From assembly GCF_001998825.1 (NCBI RefSeq), contig NZ_MLHG01000020.1, positions 1 through 64,000 on the forward strand: DNA of 64,000 bases. The letters are read 5' to 3'. Source of the DNA: Rodentibacter mrazii (GTDB taxonomy: Bacteria > Pseudomonadota > Gammaproteobacteria > Enterobacterales > Pasteurellaceae). The notes under the pieces were generated by a model. The model was given only the letters and a program-made list of their open reading frames with translations, was not told where the DNA came from and searched no databases. This document shows positions 44,443-53,648 of this stretch, in pieces (positions within the stretch are counted from its first letter, which is position 1; each line of letters starts with the position of its first letter). Both the position numbers and the translations under genes were made by a program.

Positions 44443-45678
44443 ATGGAATTATTCGACGTCGCCATCATTGGCGCAGGCCCGTCAGGTTCGGTGTCCGCTG
44501 CCTTATTACACAAACAAGGCTTAAAGGTTTGTGTGATTGAAAAACAACATTTTCCACGCTTTGTGATTGGCGAAAGTTTGCTGCCTTATTGTATGGATAT
44601 ATTAGAAGAAGCAGACTTAGTAGATGCCGTTCACGCAGAACCAAGTTTTCAATTCAAAAACGGTGCGGCATTTACTTGGGGGAGTCGTTATACCTATTTT
44701 GATTTCACTGATAAATTCACCCCCGGTTCAGGCACGACTTACCAAGTTCGTCGTGGCATTTTCGATAAAATTTTAATTGATGAAGTAGCGAAAAAAGGCG
44801 TGGATGTTCGCTTTGGTGAGGAAGTGTTGGAGTTCGCTAATTCGCAAGAAAATGCGGAGCTTTCCATTCGCAAAGAAAACGGCGAAGAATACCGCTTATC
44901 AGCTCGTTTTGTGTTAGATGCCAGTGGTTACGGACGAGTATTGCCCCGTTTACTTGATTTAGAAACGCCATCATGTTTGCCTGCCCGTGTGGCACGTTTT
45001 ACGCATATTGATGACAATATCACCGATCCTGATTTTGACCGTAACAAAATTTTGATTACTACCCACCCAGTACACCGTGATGTGTGGTTATGGCTCATTC
45101 CATTTGCCGATAACCGTTGTTCGATCGGTGTGGTAGGTTTACCTGAAACCCTTGAAGGTGATAATGAAACCGTATTGAAAAAATTTGCCCTAGAATGCCC
45201 AATGCTAAAACGCATTTTAGTGAATGCAAATTGGGAAAACGAATTTCCATTCCGCAGTATTCAAGGTTATTCTGCAAATGTGAAAACCTTATTCGGTAAA
45301 CACTTTGCTTTGTTAGGCAATGCAGCAGAATTTTTAGATCCGGTCTTCTCATCAGGAGTAACCATTGCATTACACTCTGCTCGTTTGGCAACAGGTTTAA
45401 TTATCCGTCAATTAAACGGAGAAAATGTGGATTGGAAAACTGAATTCAGTGATGAGTTAATGGTTGGTGTAAATGCGTTCAGAACTTATGTAACAGGTTG
45501 GTATGAAGGATCATTCCAAGATGTAGTATATGCCCGTAATCCTCAACCGGAGATCCACCAAATGATTTCTTCGATTTTGGCAGGTTATGCTTGGGATACC
45601 AATAATCCTTATGTGGCGAAATCTGAAGCTCGTTTAAAAATTCTGGCAGAAGTGTGCGGAGTCGCGACTCAAGATTAG
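44443..45678 (+). CDS. Flavin-dependent halogenase-like oxidoreductase
   Basis: 411 residues. FAD-binding GAGPSG (10-15), a candidate catalytic lysine K72 in FQFKNGAAFTWG, the halogenase WxWxIP motif as WLWLIP (215-220), and LLGNAAEFLDPVFSSGV (291-307). These are signatures of the tryptophan/PKS halogenase family, also shared by related monooxygenase-type enzymes. It could chlorinate or hydroxylate the aryl ring or chain; halogenated flexirubins are known. Which reaction cannot be decided from sequence. GGAG precedes the ATG. Confidence 0.8.
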   Translation: MELFDVAIIGAGPSGSVSAALLHKQGLKVCVIEKQHFPRFVIGESLLPYCMDILEEADLVDAVHAEPSFQFKNGAAFTWGSRYTYFDFTDKFTPGSGTTYQVRRGIFDKILIDEVAKKGVDVRFGEEVLEFANSQENAELSIRKENGEEYRLSARFVLDASGYGRVLPRLLDLETPSCLPARVARFTHIDDNITDPDFDRNKILITTHPVHRDVWLWLIPFADNRCSIGVVGLPETLEGDNETVLKKFALECPMLKRILVNANWENEFPFRSIQGYSANVKTLFGKHFALLGNAAEFLDPVFSSGVTIALHSARLATGLIIRQLNGENVDWKTEFSDELMVGVNAFRTYVTGWYEGSFQDVVYARNPQPEIHQMISSILAGYAWDTNNPYVAKSEARLKILAEVCGVATQD

Positions 45679-45680
45679 TG

Positions 45681-46163
45681 ATGAAAAAATACCTTTTGTT
45701 GGGCTTGTTCGGTTTGTTTTTAATGGGATGTTCAAGCTTACCTATGGTTCAAACTTTACCGTTGCAACAAAAAACAGAGCGGTTATTTAAAGTGGAGCAG
45801 CGTGATGTGAATGGCAAGTTAAAACAGACCAGCTTGCTGAGTTTATCCGCTCAACCGCAGGCGTGGCGATGGGTGCAAAGCGATCCTTTGGGTGTTCCAA
45901 TCGCCCGCGTAATTTTAACTAATAAAGGGTGGCAAAATGATGGCTTTGTCATGCCAAATCAGCAAGCCAAGCAGTTATTTTCGGCAATTGCTACGGCGCT
46001 TAATACGAAACAGTTGTTTGCATTTAGCCATATTGAGCGAACACCACAAGCGACTCTCTATTTTGTGGATAAAAAACAAGTTTGGCGAATTATTACCCGG
46101 TTGTCAGGTATAGACATTGAATTGCCTGATATGAGTTATTGGCACATTGAAGAACTAAATTAA
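45681..46163 (+). CDS. DUF3261-type outer-membrane lipoprotein
   Basis: 160 residues from the ATG at 45681, giving a signal peptide with lipobox LMGC (C17). Mature part QQKTERLFKVEQRDVNGKLKQTSLL and RWVQSDPLGVPIARVIL. This fold and position fit the DUF3261 lipoprotein (ApeN) of APE clusters, thought to receive the product at the outer membrane, LolB-like. It is 2 bp before the ketosynthase gene. Confidence 0.8.
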   Translation: MKKYLLLGLFGLFLMGCSSLPMVQTLPLQQKTERLFKVEQRDVNGKLKQTSLLSLSAQPQAWRWVQSDPLGVPIARVILTNKGWQNDGFVMPNQQAKQLFSAIATALNTKQLFAFSHIERTPQATLYFVDKKQVWRIITRLSGIDIELPDMSYWHIEELN

Positions 46164-46165
46164 AA

Positions 46166-47392
46166 ATGACCGCACTTTATTTAAGTCGTCCGGCTATTCT
46201 GAGCAGCCTGGGCGAGGGTATTGCTCATCATGTCCAATCCCTATTGGAAAAGGTCGATTCACCATTAACGTTATCTGATCACCTATTCCGAGCGGAAAAT
46301 CTTGAGGGATCTGCTTATATGCTCGGAACGATCAATACGGATTTACGTTCTTTTCCGGTTAATTTAGCCGATGAACACCGTAGTCGCAACAACCAAGTAT
46401 TATGGCATTGCTTACAGCAACTTGAACCCCAAATTGAGGTGGCAATCACAAAATTTGGTAGGTGTCGCATTGCGGTTGTTATTGGTTCTTCCACCACAGG
46501 TGTTGATGAAAACATTCCTGTGTTTAAATATGAAGCTGCACACCCAAATGATTGGTCCGGGGCAAAATTCAATCAACAACAACAATATTTTTCTGCTCCC
46601 GCTGATTTCATTGCACATCAATATGGCTTGAAAGGCTTGGTTTATGGTATTTCTACTGCTTGTACATCAGGCGCAAAGGCTCTCATTACAGCGGCGCGTT
46701 TGCTCAAAGCTAATCTATGTGATGCAGTGATTTGTGGGGGAGTGGATACCCTTTCGTTGCTTACGGTAAACGGTTTTAACTCACTTTCCGTATTATCAAA
46801 TACAAGAACCAACCCATTTTCTGTTAATCGTCAAGGCATTAATATTGGTGAAGGCGCAGCCGTGTTTATAATGAGCCGTGAAAAACTTGATGACACGTCC
46901 GTGCAACTATTAGGTTATGGAGCAAGTAGTGATGCCTATCATATGTCGTCTCCGCATCCGGAGGGCGAAGGTGCAATTTCCGCCTTTCACACAGCGTTAG
47001 CTTCAGCACAAGTTGAACCGCATCAAATCGGTTGGATTAATTTACACGGTACAGGTACGATTCATAATGACCAAATGGAATCTCTTACTGTGAATACCAT
47101 ATTTGGCTGCCAAACACCTTGTACCAGTACAAAACCTTATACCGGGCATACTTTAGGTGCGGCCGGCGCAATTGAAGCGGCGATTTTATGGGGAATGATT
47201 GACCGCACATTAAATCCAGATGGACAATTACCTGCTCAATTATGGGACAGTCAACGAGATCCTCATTTACCAAACATTGCATTAACCGATTTCCACAGCC
47301 ATTGGAACAATAAAAAACGTATAGGGGCAAGCAGTTCTTTCGCCTTTGGCGGTAATAACACGGTACTTATTTTGGGGGAAACCGATGATTGA
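46166..47392 (+). CDS. apeO: Ketosynthase, chain elongation (APE)
   Basis: 408 residues. Complete KS triad: C166 (STACTSGAKA), H294 (NLHGTGTIHND), H328 (YTGHTLGAAGA). It elongates the aryl polyene on the ACP, probably as a heterodimer with the factor at 33960. The start codon overlaps an uptake signal, so the first residues M-T-A-L are set by ATGACCGCACTT. It overlaps the dehydratase by 8 bp. Confidence 0.9.
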   Translation: MTALYLSRPAILSSLGEGIAHHVQSLLEKVDSPLTLSDHLFRAENLEGSAYMLGTINTDLRSFPVNLADEHRSRNNQVLWHCLQQLEPQIEVAITKFGRCRIAVVIGSSTTGVDENIPVFKYEAAHPNDWSGAKFNQQQQYFSAPADFIAHQYGLKGLVYGISTACTSGAKALITAARLLKANLCDAVICGGVDTLSLLTVNGFNSLSVLSNTRTNPFSVNRQGINIGEGAAVFIMSREKLDDTSVQLLGYGASSDAYHMSSPHPEGEGAISAFHTALASAQVEPHQIGWINLHGTGTIHNDQMESLTVNTIFGCQTPCTSTKPYTGHTLGAAGAIEAAILWGMIDRTLNPDGQLPAQLWDSQRDPHLPNIALTDFHSHWNNKKRIGASSSFAFGGNNTVLILGETDD

Positions 47393-47855
47393 TTTAACTT
47401 GTCCGATAACCCATATATCTCCCTTACTGCCACATAGTGGGAAAATGGTAATGTTGGAAAAAATTATCGATTTTGGTGATGATTTTCTGATTGCAGAAAC
47501 AGCCCCAACCGAATCTTGCTTGTTGGTTAAACATGGAAAATTACCTACTTACATGGCAGCCGAAATCATGGCGCAAGGTATTGCTGCATGGGCTGGGTGT
47601 AAATGTGTGAAAGCAGGGCAGCCAATTAGTTTAGGTTATTGGATTGGCTCTCGAAAGCTAAAATTTCACGCCCCTTTGGTAACATTAGGACACCGATTGC
47701 AGATTCGGATTCAACTTTCCATTGAAGATGCCGCCGGCTTTGGCGTGTTCGATTGCTCCCTGACGGATTTAGACACCGGGCAAATTTTAATTGAAGGAGC
47801 GTTGAATGTTTATCGTCCTCAAATAAGCACCGATGAAAAACACACAAAAAATTAA
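47385..47855 (+). CDS. apeP: 3-hydroxyacyl-ACP dehydratase (APE)
   Basis: 156 residues from the ATG at 47385 (GGGGGAA upstream). Hot-dog dehydratase with LLPHSGKMVMLEKI, and a helix MAAEIMAQGIAAWAG. In APE systems ApeP works as a complex with ApeI, here the fused C-terminal domain at 35959. An uptake signal overlaps the end of the gene. Confidence 0.88.
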   Translation: MIDLTCPITHISPLLPHSGKMVMLEKIIDFGDDFLIAETAPTESCLLVKHGKLPTYMAAEIMAQGIAAWAGCKCVKAGQPISLGYWIGSRKLKFHAPLVTLGHRLQIRIQLSIEDAAGFGVFDCSLTDLDTGQILIEGALNVYRPQISTDEKHTKN

Positions 47856-47883
47856 CCGCACTTTCAAATAAAAAGAGAATACC

Positions 47884-48612
47884 ATGAACCAAACCATTTT
47901 AATTACAGGATCTAGCCGTGGCATTGGCAAAGCAATTGCCTTGCGCTTAGCTCAATCGGGCTTTGATATTGTTGTACATTGTCGCAGCCGTATTGAAGAG
48001 GCGGAAGATGTTGCGCAAGCGATCAGAAATTTGGGCAAAAATGCAAGAGTGCTACAATTTGATGTAAGTAATCGTGAGCAATCCGCTAAGAAATTATTGG
48101 CAGATATCGAGGAACATGGCGCGTATTATGGTGTGGTGCTTAATGCCGGGTTAACCCGTGATAACGCCTTTCCCGCGCTAACTAATGAAGATTGGGATGT
48201 GGTATTACGCACGAATTTAGACGGTTTCTACAATGTGCTTCACCCGATTATGATGCCGATGATCCGCCGTAGAAAAGCAGGGCGCATTGTCTGTATTACT
48301 TCCGTTTCCGGCATCATTGGCAACCGCGGGCAAGTGAATTATAGTGCTTCAAAAGCAGGGATTATTGGTGCGGCAAAAGCGCTTGCGGTGGAATTGGCAA
48401 AACGTAAAATCACTGTCAACTGCGTTGCACCGGGATTAATTGATACGGAAATTTTAGATGAAAATCTACCGATTGATGAAATTTTAAAAATAATCCCAAC
48501 CGGCAGAATGGGGAATCCCGATGAAGTCGCCCACGCTGTTGATTTCTTGATGGATGAAAGAGCCGCCTATATTACCCGACAAGTCATCGGCGTAAATGGC
48601 GGTTTGTGCTAA
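47884..48612 (+). CDS. apeQ: 3-oxoacyl-ACP reductase (APE ketoreductase)
   Basis: 242 residues, SDR/FabG type: GSSRGIGKAIA (NADPH), NAGLTRDNAF, catalytic S138 region ITSVSGIIG and YSASKAG (Y-x3-K), C-terminal IGVNGGLC. It reduces the beta-keto intermediates of the polyene chain. RBS AAGAGAA precedes the ATG. Confidence 0.92.
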   Translation: MNQTILITGSSRGIGKAIALRLAQSGFDIVVHCRSRIEEAEDVAQAIRNLGKNARVLQFDVSNREQSAKKLLADIEEHGAYYGVVLNAGLTRDNAFPALTNEDWDVVLRTNLDGFYNVLHPIMMPMIRRRKAGRIVCITSVSGIIGNRGQVNYSASKAGIIGAAKALAVELAKRKITVNCVAPGLIDTEILDENLPIDEILKIIPTGRMGNPDEVAHAVDFLMDERAAYITRQVIGVNGGLC

Positions 48613-48668
48613 CCGTGTAAGGGCTGATTTTGTATCAGTCCATTTTATAATGAATAATGAGAACAAAG

Positions 48669-49913
48669 ATGAAACGAGTTGTTGTCACCGGTATTGGGGT
48701 TGTTACTGCCTTTGGTAAAGAATGGCAAGAAGTAAAGTCTGCATTTCAACGCAAACAAAATGCCGTGCAAACTAAAGAAGATTGGGTTGAACGCTACCCC
48801 GAATTAGAAGCACGTTTAGGCGCAGAAATTCACAATTACCAACCGCCAAAGCATTGGACGCGTAAACAATTACGCAGCCTTGGGCGTGTTTCACAGTTTG
48901 TTGTGGAGGCTAGCGAGCGTGCTTTGGCTAACGCTAATTTACTTGATGAAAACGGCGAAATTTTAGCTTATCTCAAAGATGGCAGAATGGGAGTGGCTTG
49001 TGGTTCTTCAACCGGTTCTACCAATGATATCAAAGATGCTGCCGAACTTTTGATGACGGGTAAATCGGACGGTTTCAATGCCAATACTTATGTCCGAATG
49101 ATGCCTCATACCACTGCGGCAAACATTGGTATTTTCTTTGGTTTAACCGGACGAATTATCCCTACCTCAAGTGCTTGTTCTTCAGGTAGTCAAGGCATAG
49201 GTTATTCTTATGAAGCGATTAAGTATGGGCTTATTCCGATGATGTTGGCTGGCGGCGGTGAGGAATTTTGTCCGTCGGAAGTCTATGTTTTTGACTCTCT
49301 TTATGCCGCAAGCCGAAACGTGAACAACCCAAGCCAAACCCCACGTCCGTACGATAAAGATCGAGACGGTCTTGTCATTGGTGAGGGCGCGGGAATGTTT
49401 GTATTGGAAGAATTAGAACACGCCCTTGCACGCGGTGCGAACATCATTGCCGAGCTGGTCGGTTATGGCGCAAACAGTGATGGAGCGCATGTTACCCGTC
49501 CACAAAAAGGCACCATGCAACGCTGTATGGAATTAGCACTTAAAGATGCCAATCTATCACCCGAAAAAATTGGTTATGTGAATGGACACGGTACGGCGAC
49601 AGAACAAGGCGATATTGCCGAAACCCTCGCAACCGAAGCTATATTCGGCAAAATTCCGCTGAGTTCACAAAAAAGCTATTTAGGTCATACACTCGGTGCT
49701 TGTGGTGCTTTGGAATCGTGGTTTTCCATTGAAATGATGAGGGATGCTTGGTTTGCTCCAACGCTAAACTTAGATAATATTGATGAACGCTGTGGCAAGT
49801 TAGATTATATTCGAGGGGACGGGCGTGAAATTCACACAGATTATGTGATGAATAATAATTTTGCCTTTGGTGGTGTGAATACCTCGTTGATTTTTAAACG
49901 ATGGAAAGCATAA
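48669..49913 (+). CDS. apeR: Ketosynthase (second APE ketosynthase)
   Basis: 414 residues from the ATG at 48669; a start at 48657 is possible. Full KS triad C170 (SSACSSGSQG), H307 (NGHGTATEQGD), H340 (YLGHTLGACGA). Closest to FabF. In APE systems ApeR is a homodimeric KS, probably handling early elongation. Last gene of the plus-strand operon, followed by a terminator. Confidence 0.9.
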   Translation: MKRVVVTGIGVVTAFGKEWQEVKSAFQRKQNAVQTKEDWVERYPELEARLGAEIHNYQPPKHWTRKQLRSLGRVSQFVVEASERALANANLLDENGEILAYLKDGRMGVACGSSTGSTNDIKDAAELLMTGKSDGFNANTYVRMMPHTTAANIGIFFGLTGRIIPTSSACSSGSQGIGYSYEAIKYGLIPMMLAGGGEEFCPSEVYVFDSLYAASRNVNNPSQTPRPYDKDRDGLVIGEGAGMFVLEELEHALARGANIIAELVGYGANSDGAHVTRPQKGTMQRCMELALKDANLSPEKIGYVNGHGTATEQGDIAETLATEAIFGKIPLSSQKSYLGHTLGACGALESWFSIEMMRDAWFAPTLNLDNIDERCGKLDYIRGDGREIHTDYVMNNNFAFGGVNTSLIFKRWKA

Positions 49914-49917
49914 TTTA

Positions 49918-49955
49918 ACCGGTCGGGATAAAACCCGACCAATTAAATTTTTTGC
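49918..49955. terminator. Terminator between the ape and dar operons
   Basis: GGTCGGG pairs with CCCGACC around ATAAAA, then AATTAAATTTTTT. It lies 7 bp after the apeR stop and overlaps the end of the convergent minus-strand gene. Confidence 0.88.
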
Positions 49956-50521
49956 ACAATCGACAAAAAATCCAAATGTTGCACATCTTCACCTTTTGGC
50001 AAAACCGCTAATTTTTTGACCGCACTTTCTGACTCTTTGGATACCAGCCAAAACACTGCACCTTCCGTTTGTTTTTCTGAGTCTCCCTCTCGCACCCATC
50101 CAATCAAAGCTTGTTCTACATCACCGTTGATTAAATCTAGCTCGGCTAATTGAAGCGGTTGCCAAATTGTTTTTTGATTAATCGGTAGGAAGATTGAATT
50201 TCCTGTTGTTTGAAAGATTTGTGCAAGTTGAAACGTCGCCGCATTATTGATGTTCGCCATAAAATCTAATGGACTTGGCATATCGTATTCATTAAGTTGA
50301 TGAAACATCTTGTCAAATTTACTTGGTGAATTAAAGGGGGAACCAAGATAAATGCCACAAGTTGGCTGAATATTATTTTTTAGTGGTAATGCGCCCAACA
50401 AGGCGAGTTGGGTGAAACGGCTAAAACGACGGGGATCAATGCCTTCTATTTGTAGTTGTTGGCGGAGGGCTTTATCCGTGCCGTTTGCGATAAAGGTACT
50501 TTTTTGCTGTAAATAAATCAT
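49943..50521 (-). CDS. Ketosynthase-like partner without catalytic cysteine
   Basis: 192 residues from the ATG at 50521 (overlaps the upstream KS by 4 bp). A half-thiolase fold: LLGALPLKNNIQPTCGIYLGSPFNSP and ANINNAATFQLAQIFQTTGNSIFL. The KS active-site position reads TTGNS with no cysteine. Its small size and position next to a full KS suggest a chain-length factor of the DAR/fatty arm. Last gene of the minus-strand unit. Confidence 0.7.
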   Translation of the reverse strand: MIYLQQKSTFIANGTDKALRQQLQIEGIDPRRFSRFTQLALLGALPLKNNIQPTCGIYLGSPFNSPSKFDKMFHQLNEYDMPSPLDFMANINNAATFQLAQIFQTTGNSIFLPINQKTIWQPLQLAELDLINGDVEQALIGWVREGDSEKQTEGAVFWLVSKESESAVKKLAVLPKGEDVQHLDFLSIVQKI

Positions 50522-51564
50522 TCTCCCACCTTGATGACCCATGCAATATGGCTGCCGCCGAAACCTAAAAAATAATGTAAATAATAACCGCACTTTAAGG
50601 CTTTTCCATGGGCTAGCCGCTGGTTTTTACTTTCTATTTGCCAAGGTAATTCGGCAAGGCATTTAGCTTGTAAACTTTGATAAAAAAATACTGTCTCTAA
50701 TACACCGCTTGCGCCGAGTGTGTGTCCGATATAAGGTTTTATTAAAATCCATTCCGTTTGTGGGAAAAGTTCGCTTAGCACTTGTTTTTCCATTTCATCA
50801 CTATTACTGCCTACACCATGAATTTTGATACCTTGGATTTGTTCCGCTGATATGTTTGCTTTTTTAAGGCATTGTTTAAGCAAGGTTTTCAATGAACTTT
50901 CATTGCTGTTTGTCAGATTTTCATTATCGGTTACGCTCGTAACACCTAAGATTTCGCAACAAAAAGAGTGATTGGGTTGGATAGATAACGCCATACATCC
51001 CATACCCTCACCTAAAACCATGCCATTGGAGGCGCTCATCGGTAAATAAGATGAATCTTGGGAAAGTAGATTCATTGCTTGAAAATGCTCAAAGGTGAGG
51101 CGATTAAACATTTCAAAACCGAGTACCAAGGCTTTTTCTGCCATGTTATTTTTCAGCATTTTATAGGCATAGCCAATAGCTTGGGCGGAAGAGGTGCAGG
51201 ATGTGGCAAAGCTAAATACTTGGGTTTGATATTGTTCTCGTAAATGATCGGCTATCAGCGCTAAGCTATATTCTTTTGGTAGTGGTTGTTGATTGGCAAC
51301 GCGGGCTTCGCAATCACTCATGACATAAGCGGTGGAGCCAAGCAAAATGGGAATATCTTTAACTTCGGTTTTATTCCAACCTAGTTGTTTTAAAGTGCGG
51401 TCAATTTGCTCATCAAAATAAGCATAGAGCCGTTCAAGGGAAAGCAGAGGTTCTTTAAATGCATTGAAGTAAGGTAATGTCGTTGTTTGCCTTAACATTT
51501 GGCTGGTTCGCCGCCCGATTTTTTCCGCAACTCGGGCGGAAACCGCATTGATATAGACGGTCAT
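50518..51564 (-). CDS. Ketosynthase of the dialkylresorcinol arm
   Basis: 348 residues, smaller than FabF. Complete KS triad: C123 (ATSCTSSAQA), H249 (KIHGVGSNS), H281 (YIGHTLGASG). Found next to darAB in flexirubin-type clusters, where it may build the beta-ketoacyl partner for DAR formation. Its start overlaps the ACP stop (51561) and its end overlaps the KS-like partner. Confidence 0.82.
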   Translation of the reverse strand: MTVYINAVSARVAEKIGRRTSQMLRQTTTLPYFNAFKEPLLSLERLYAYFDEQIDRTLKQLGWNKTEVKDIPILLGSTAYVMSDCEARVANQQPLPKEYSLALIADHLREQYQTQVFSFATSCTSSAQAIGYAYKMLKNNMAEKALVLGFEMFNRLTFEHFQAMNLLSQDSSYLPMSASNGMVLGEGMGCMALSIQPNHSFCCEILGVTSVTDNENLTNSNESSLKTLLKQCLKKANISAEQIQGIKIHGVGSNSDEMEKQVLSELFPQTEWILIKPYIGHTLGASGVLETVFFYQSLQAKCLAELPWQIESKNQRLAHGKALKCGYYLHYFLGFGGSHIAWVIKVGE

Positions 51565-51848
51565 TTTTGGTGTTGTTCACGAATGAAAGCCGCAAGACCA
51601 CGTACGTTCATCATATGCTTACGTACCATTCGATCTCCCTGTAACCGCACCTTAAAATGGGCTTGAAGGGCTACGGCAATTTGTAGTGCATCAAGGGAAT
51701 CTAATTGAATACGACTTTGGTCGCCAAAAAGCAGTTCGTCATCAGTGATTTCACTCGGTTTAAAGTCCTCTTTTTCCGATTCCCGCAAAATGAGTTTTTT
51801 TAATTCAAACTCAAGTAATTCGGGTTCAAGCGTAAAAGTATAATTCAT
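51561..51848 (-). CDS. Acyl carrier protein of the dialkylresorcinol arm
   Basis: 95 residues with phosphopantetheine serine S51 (RIQLDSLDALQIAVAL). Third ACP of the locus. Its start overlaps the permease stop by one base (TAATG on the minus strand), so it is translationally coupled. Confidence 0.85.
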   Translation of the reverse strand: MNYTFTLEPELLEFELKKLILRESEKEDFKPSEITDDELLFGDQSRIQLDSLDALQIAVALQAHFKVRLQGDRMVRKHMMNVRGLAAFIREQHQK

Positions 51849-53095
51849 TAAAATCTCACTTGCTTTTTCAATTGTTGTTGATAGAGAACTGCCGCCAATC
51901 CGATCATCAGTATGCCGAAAGCGGTCAATTTTATTAAATAATCGGCGATTTGCGTTAGTTCATATCGGTTGAGCAATAAATTTTGAAAGCAGCTTAATGC
52001 CCATCCCATCGGTGAAAATTCTGCAACAGTTTGCATTATATCGGGCATCACATAGGTCGGCACCATAATACCGCCGATAGCTGCCATAATGATAATTCCG
52101 CCGCCGCCTAACACCACGGCGTGTTCAGTTGTGCGCGCGATGACACTCACAAATAAACCGTAGCCAAGCGCAGCAAGGCTGACCGTCATTGACAACACCG
52201 CATATTGCCACCATTCACCATTCAAAGAAAATGCCGGCATATCAAAGTATGGCAATACAAAATAGCCCAGTGCGATCATACCGATAAATTGTAATTGGTT
52301 AATCAAAAAATAGGGGAGCAATTTAGCTACGATTAAATTTAATGCCGAAGCCCTAGCCATTCGTAAGCGAGTAATGGTATTGGTTTGGCGTTCCATTGCC
52401 ATTACATTTGACAGCGGAATCATAATAAAAAACATGCCAAAAATCAGCCAGGCAGGTACACTATGTTGTACCGAATTGGGCTTTGCGACTTGCTCTCCTT
52501 GACGATTAAGATAGACTTCTTGCCAGCGGGCTTTGGCTAAATAATCATTGATTTGCGCAAATTTTTTATCTAAATCCTGATTAACTTTTTTCTCTATTTC
52601 TTTGATTTGCTTCTGCTGACGATTTTTCAACTTGATATGATTGTCCGCTAAATATTGTTCCAAACGTAATCTTGTGTAGTGCTTTTGTAAAATGCCTTTC
52701 ACACCTAACAACCAGCCTCGATTGATACTTGGATTTAAGCGTAATTCCAACGGTTTTTCGCCGGAAAGTGCAGTCAATTTTGAGTTAGAGTTGATAATTA
52801 ATAAAGAATATATGCCCTCTGTTAATGCATTTTCTGCCTTTATCCGCTCCGACTGAATATTACCCTGCATTACACTCAGCCCTTCCTCTTTTAAAGCCTG
52901 AAATAAAGCCTCATTTAACGGATTTTCCCTTTCCGATAGCAGCATAATCGGCTTTTCTTGACTTAATTCACTCTCATTACTTAATGCGGCGGACATAATA
53001 AACATAAATAAAATCGGCATAATAAATAACACCGCAACTCCGTGTAGATCACGGCTTAACAGGCGAAGTTCTTTACAGATTGAAGCAATTAACAT
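51848..53095 (-). CDS. ABC-2-type transporter permease
   Basis: 415 residues. One N-terminal helix (about 18-38), a large periplasmic, partly coiled-coil domain (about 40-210), then five helices (IFGMFFIMIPLSNVMAM, LIVAKLLPYFLINQLQFIGMIALGYFVLP, and the rest): ABC-2 permease layout. Partner ATPase is at 54811-55536, 1.7 kb upstream on the same strand. It probably exports the lipid product or its DAR precursor. Confidence 0.85.
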   Translation of the reverse strand: MLIASICKELRLLSRDLHGVAVLFIMPILFMFIMSAALSNESELSQEKPIMLLSERENPLNEALFQALKEEGLSVMQGNIQSERIKAENALTEGIYSLLIINSNSKLTALSGEKPLELRLNPSINRGWLLGVKGILQKHYTRLRLEQYLADNHIKLKNRQQKQIKEIEKKVNQDLDKKFAQINDYLAKARWQEVYLNRQGEQVAKPNSVQHSVPAWLIFGMFFIMIPLSNVMAMERQTNTITRLRMARASALNLIVAKLLPYFLINQLQFIGMIALGYFVLPYFDMPAFSLNGEWWQYAVLSMTVSLAALGYGLFVSVIARTTEHAVVLGGGGIIIMAAIGGIMVPTYVMPDIMQTVAEFSPMGWALSCFQNLLLNRYELTQIADYLIKLTAFGILMIGLAAVLYQQQLKKQVRF

Positions 53096-53112
53096 AATTA
53101 TTGCCGATTTAT

Positions 53113-53490
53113 TTAGGCTTTAAGCAGTGCGTTCATCTCTTTTAATAACGCAATTTCTCTTTTTTGCTGCTCAATGAGTTGTTCTTGAAAAGAGAGCGAA
53201 AGTTTTAATTTTTCATTTTCAATAACTAAGGCTTCATCGGAATTATAATAATTTGAACTGGATTGGCTATTTTCATTGATTAAAAAACAGACGTTTTTTG
53301 TGTTAATTAAATCGGTGATATCAAGATTAAAAACTTGTGCAATTTGTTCAAGTTTTTCTAAATATAACTTGGTTTCGCCTCGTTCAATTTTTGCATAACC
53401 ACTTGGCGACATATTCAATCGTTCAGCCATTTCTTCCTGCGAAAGCCTATTTTGCTCACGCAATCCTCTGATTTTATCTTGTACACTCAT
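53113..53490 (-). CDS. XRE-family regulator with C-terminal coiled coil
   Basis: 125 residues from the ATG at 53490 (AGGTAACCGA upstream); a longer start at 53559 is possible. HTH at about 5-60: IRGLREQNRLSQEEMAERL and SPSGYAKIERGET. Residues ~85-125 form a leucine-rich coiled coil (LVIENEKLKLSLSFQEQLIEQQ), likely for oligomerisation. It sits between the permease and a divergent outer-membrane protein gene, so it could regulate either side. This layout also resembles phage or antitoxin regulators, but no toxin partner is seen. Confidence 0.82.
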   Translation of the reverse strand: MSVQDKIRGLREQNRLSQEEMAERLNMSPSGYAKIERGETKLYLEKLEQIAQVFNLDITDLINTKNVCFLINENSQSSSNYYNSDEALVIENEKLKLSLSFQEQLIEQQKREIALLKEMNALLKA

Positions 53491-53648
53491 TCGGTTACCT
53501 ATTTGTCTTTTCAGTGCTGTTTTTGGATTAAAAAGGCGGTTTTCTGTCTTATCTGTCAATGGAGAAAAAAGACAACTCTTTTACAATGACCATCGCTTTT
53601 AAGAGCAACCATATGAACCAATTTTCACACATTTAGCGAGGCTTTTCT

